Position numbers and translations under genes: made by a program
Assembly: GCA_019115685.1 (NCBI GenBank)
Contig: DXDC01000423.1
Location: 1-6,831 of the forward strand
Length of the DNA: 6,831 nucleotides
Origin: Candidatus Agrococcus pullicola
Lineage (GTDB): Bacteria > Actinomycetota > Actinomycetes > Actinomycetales > Microbacteriaceae
Reading direction: 5' to 3'
Notes under the pieces: model-generated
What the model saw: only the letters and a program-made list of their open reading frames with translations
What the model was told of the DNA's origin: nothing
Databases searched by the model: none
In this document: piece after piece, positions 5,558 to 6,831 of the stretch
How the letters are laid out: each line of letters opens with the position of its first letter
How positions within the stretch are numbered: position 1 is the first letter of the stretch

Positions 5558-6580
5558 ATGGCATCCCTCACAATGGCCTTCGCCACTTCACACGCACCGC
5601 AGCTCGGCACTCCGCCCGAAAATTGGGATGCGCGTGCAGCTGCGGACAAGCGGAATGAGCGCCTCGCGTTTCGCGGCCAGACCTATTCATTTGGCGAGTT
5701 GAGCTCGCTGCGCAACTCGGCATTCGGCGACGAGCTTGGCGTGGAGACATTCCGCGAAAAATTCGCGCGATGCCGGTCCGCCATCGACCAGCTCGAGGAG
5801 TTCGTCCGGTCGTCGGAAGTCGACGTATTGGTGATCATCAGCAGTGACCACAAGGAGACGTTCAGCGACGAACATCTGGCTCCGTTCGTCGTCTACTGGG
5901 GTGACACGGTTCAGCACGAACCACTCAGCCAGGATGACCTGGACGCGATGGCTCCGGGACTTTCCGTCGCCGAAGCGAAGAACGTGCCTGACGTGAGTAC
6001 GACTCGGCAGTGTCATAGCGATCTCGCCCTGCACCTCATCGAATCAGTACAAGCACAGGGCTTCGATATCGCTGCCTCTCAGCAGCTCCCGGCGGGCAAA
6101 TTCGGCGACCATGGTATCCCCCACGGGTGGGGCTTCATCATGCAGCAGGTGCTCAAGGGAGACGTGCCAGTACCCATCGTCCCGATCTTCGTCAATACGT
6201 TCTGGCATCCGAACCCGCCCAGCGCCGCGCGATCGTACGACTTCGGAACCGCTCTCGAGGCCGCGATCAAGAGCTACCCCGAAGACATCCGGATCGGCAT
6301 CGTCGGTTCAGGCGGGCTCTCGCACTTCGTCGTCGATGAGGGCCTGGACAATACCGTCCTTGATGCATTCACTGCCGGCGACGCCCAGCCATTGCGCGCG
6401 CTCGAGAACGACGTCCTCGTCGCCGGTTCCTCCGAAATCCGCAACTGGATCGTTGCCGGAGCCGCGGCGAACGCCGCGTCACTTCAGGCCGAAGTGGTCG
6501 ATTACGTCCCGGCCTACCGCACGGATGCTGGCACTGGATGCGGAATGGGGTTCATGACGTGGAAGGCGCCGACGCAATGA
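5558..6580 (+). CDS. Class III extradiol ring-cleavage dioxygenase (LigB-type), probable gallate/3-O-methylgallate dioxygenase
   Basis: The 340-aa protein has the LigB/MhpB-type fold of Fe(II)-dependent class III extradiol dioxygenases, which open catechol-type rings with O2 in the cytoplasm. Likely Fe ligands are His12 (in TSHAPQLG; LigB also uses His12), His98 (in [10 protein letters not shown]) and Glu261 (in [13 protein letters not shown], matching LigB Glu242). His185 or His189 in DHGIPHGWG is the probable acid-base histidine. [13 protein letters not shown] (209-221) matches the conserved NT-x-x-PN-P block, and [18 protein letters not shown] (315-332) the usual C-terminus. There is no LigA-like domain and no adjacent small-subunit gene, so it appears single-subunit, unlike LigAB. 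Such proteins are sometimes labelled 'protocatechuate 3,4-dioxygenase', which would be wrong here because intradiol enzymes are unrelated. With LigJ and LigK nearby, gallate or 3-O-methylgallate is the likeliest substrate; protocatechuate or another catechol acid is possible. It lies 35 nt after the permease gene, and its stop overlaps the ATPase start. Confidence 0.85.
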   Translation: MASLTMAFATSHAPQLGTPPENWDARAAADKRNERLAFRGQTYSFGELSSLRNSAFGDELGVETFREKFARCRSAIDQLEEFVRSSEVDVLVIISSDHKETFSDEHLAPFVVYWGDTVQHEPLSQDDLDAMAPGLSVAEAKNVPDVSTTRQCHSDLALHLIESVQAQGFDIAASQQLPAGKFGDHGIPHGWGFIMQQVLKGDVPVPIVPIFVNTFWHPNPPSAARSYDFGTALEAAIKSYPEDIRIGIVGSGGLSHFVVDEGLDNTVLDAFTAGDAQPLRALENDVLVAGSSEIRNWIVAGAAANAASLQAEVVDYVPAYRTDAGTGCGMGFMTWKAPTQ

Positions 6581-6831
6581 GCGCTGTCACGCTCCGACGC
6601 CTGAGCAAACGATACGGTTCGGCCGAAACGTTCGCTGTCGACGACCTGTCACTCGATATTGCCGAGGGCGAGTTCGTCACGTTGCTCGGTCCAAGCGGCT
6701 GCGGCAAGACGACCACATTGCGCTGCCTCGCCGGGCTTGAGGTCCCGACGAGTGGAGAGATCGAGATCGGAGGCCGCACGGTGTTCTCCTATGACAGCTC
6801 GCAGTTCGTCCCACCCGAGAAACGTGCGATC
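6577..6831 (+). CDS. ABC transporter ATP-binding protein, N-terminal part (cut by window end)
   Basis: Only the first 85 codons are present; the frame is open at the window edge. The protein shows the usual start of an import ATPase: [11 protein letters not shown], an A-loop region (about 11-20), the beta-strand EGEFVTLLG, and Walker [10 protein letters not shown] (38-46) followed by [15 protein letters not shown]. The segment [17 protein letters not shown] just before the expected Q-loop resembles FbpC/PotA-type ATPases, in agreement with the Fbp/Pot-type permease upstream. ATG 6577 overlaps the dioxygenase TGA as ATGA, so translation is probably coupled. It should dock on the two EAA loops of the permease. 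The Q-loop, signature, Walker B and any C-terminal regulatory domain lie outside the window. Confidence 0.92.
   Translation, partial: MSAVTLRRLSKRYGSAETFAVDDLSLDIAEGEFVTLLGPSGCGKTTTLRCLAGLEVPTSGEIEIGGRTVFSYDSSQFVPPEKRAI

Noticed and set aside
1..6831. tRNA, rRNA, CRISPR arrays, insertion sequences or attachment sites
   Set aside because: I looked for repeats, transposase motifs and RNA gene patterns and saw none.

Overview
The window is a GC-rich stretch with tightly packed genes, GTG/ATG starts and G/C-ending codons. This fits a high-GC actinobacterium, perhaps of the Microbacteriaceae; that placement is inference from composition and protein style only. Its core looks like a catabolic and transport locus for gallate or a methylated gallate (4,5-type aromatic ring cleavage).

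Layout. Positions 1-69 hold only the region downstream of a minus-strand gene. An unrecognised 219-aa protein is encoded at 70-729 (minus). A 414-bp gene-free gap follows, with a strong GC hairpin (809-831), a candidate operator (989-1003) and a candidate promoter (1003-1031). Then come a LigJ-like 4-oxalomesaconate (OMA) hydratase (1144-2142, +) and, 7 bp later, an RraA-fold 4-carboxy-4-hydroxy-2-oxoadipate (CHA) aldolase, LigK/ProA-like (2150-2797, +). An IclR-family regulator (2813-3586, minus) converges on the aldolase gene, with an 18-bp perfect palindrome at the junction. The 148-bp divergent region 3587-3734 carries two candidate operator boxes and a candidate iclR promoter. Reading rightwards from it are a fused two-domain ABC permease (3735-5522, +), a class III (LigB-type) extradiol dioxygenase (5558-6580, +), and the first 85 codons of an ABC ATPase (6577 to the window edge, +). 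The ATPase start overlaps the dioxygenase stop by 4 nt (ATGA).

How the genes fit together. A LigB-type dioxygenase acting on gallate or 3-O-methylgallate can give 4-oxalomesaconate. LigJ-type hydratase makes 4-carboxy-4-hydroxy-2-oxoadipate, and LigK-type aldolase splits it to pyruvate and oxaloacetate. No enzyme of the 2-pyrone-4,6-dicarboxylate branch (LigC or LigI type) is visible, which favours gallate or methylgallate over protocatechuate as substrate. The IclR protein is the likely local regulator: similar TTCC-N7-GGAA-like dyads lie before the hydratase gene and in the iclR/permease gap. The ABC transporter is of the Fe3+/polyamine (Fbp/Pot) type, and its ligand is unknown. The dioxygenase gene sits inside the transporter operon, which suggests that uptake and ring cleavage are linked. 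No solute-binding protein gene is in the window.
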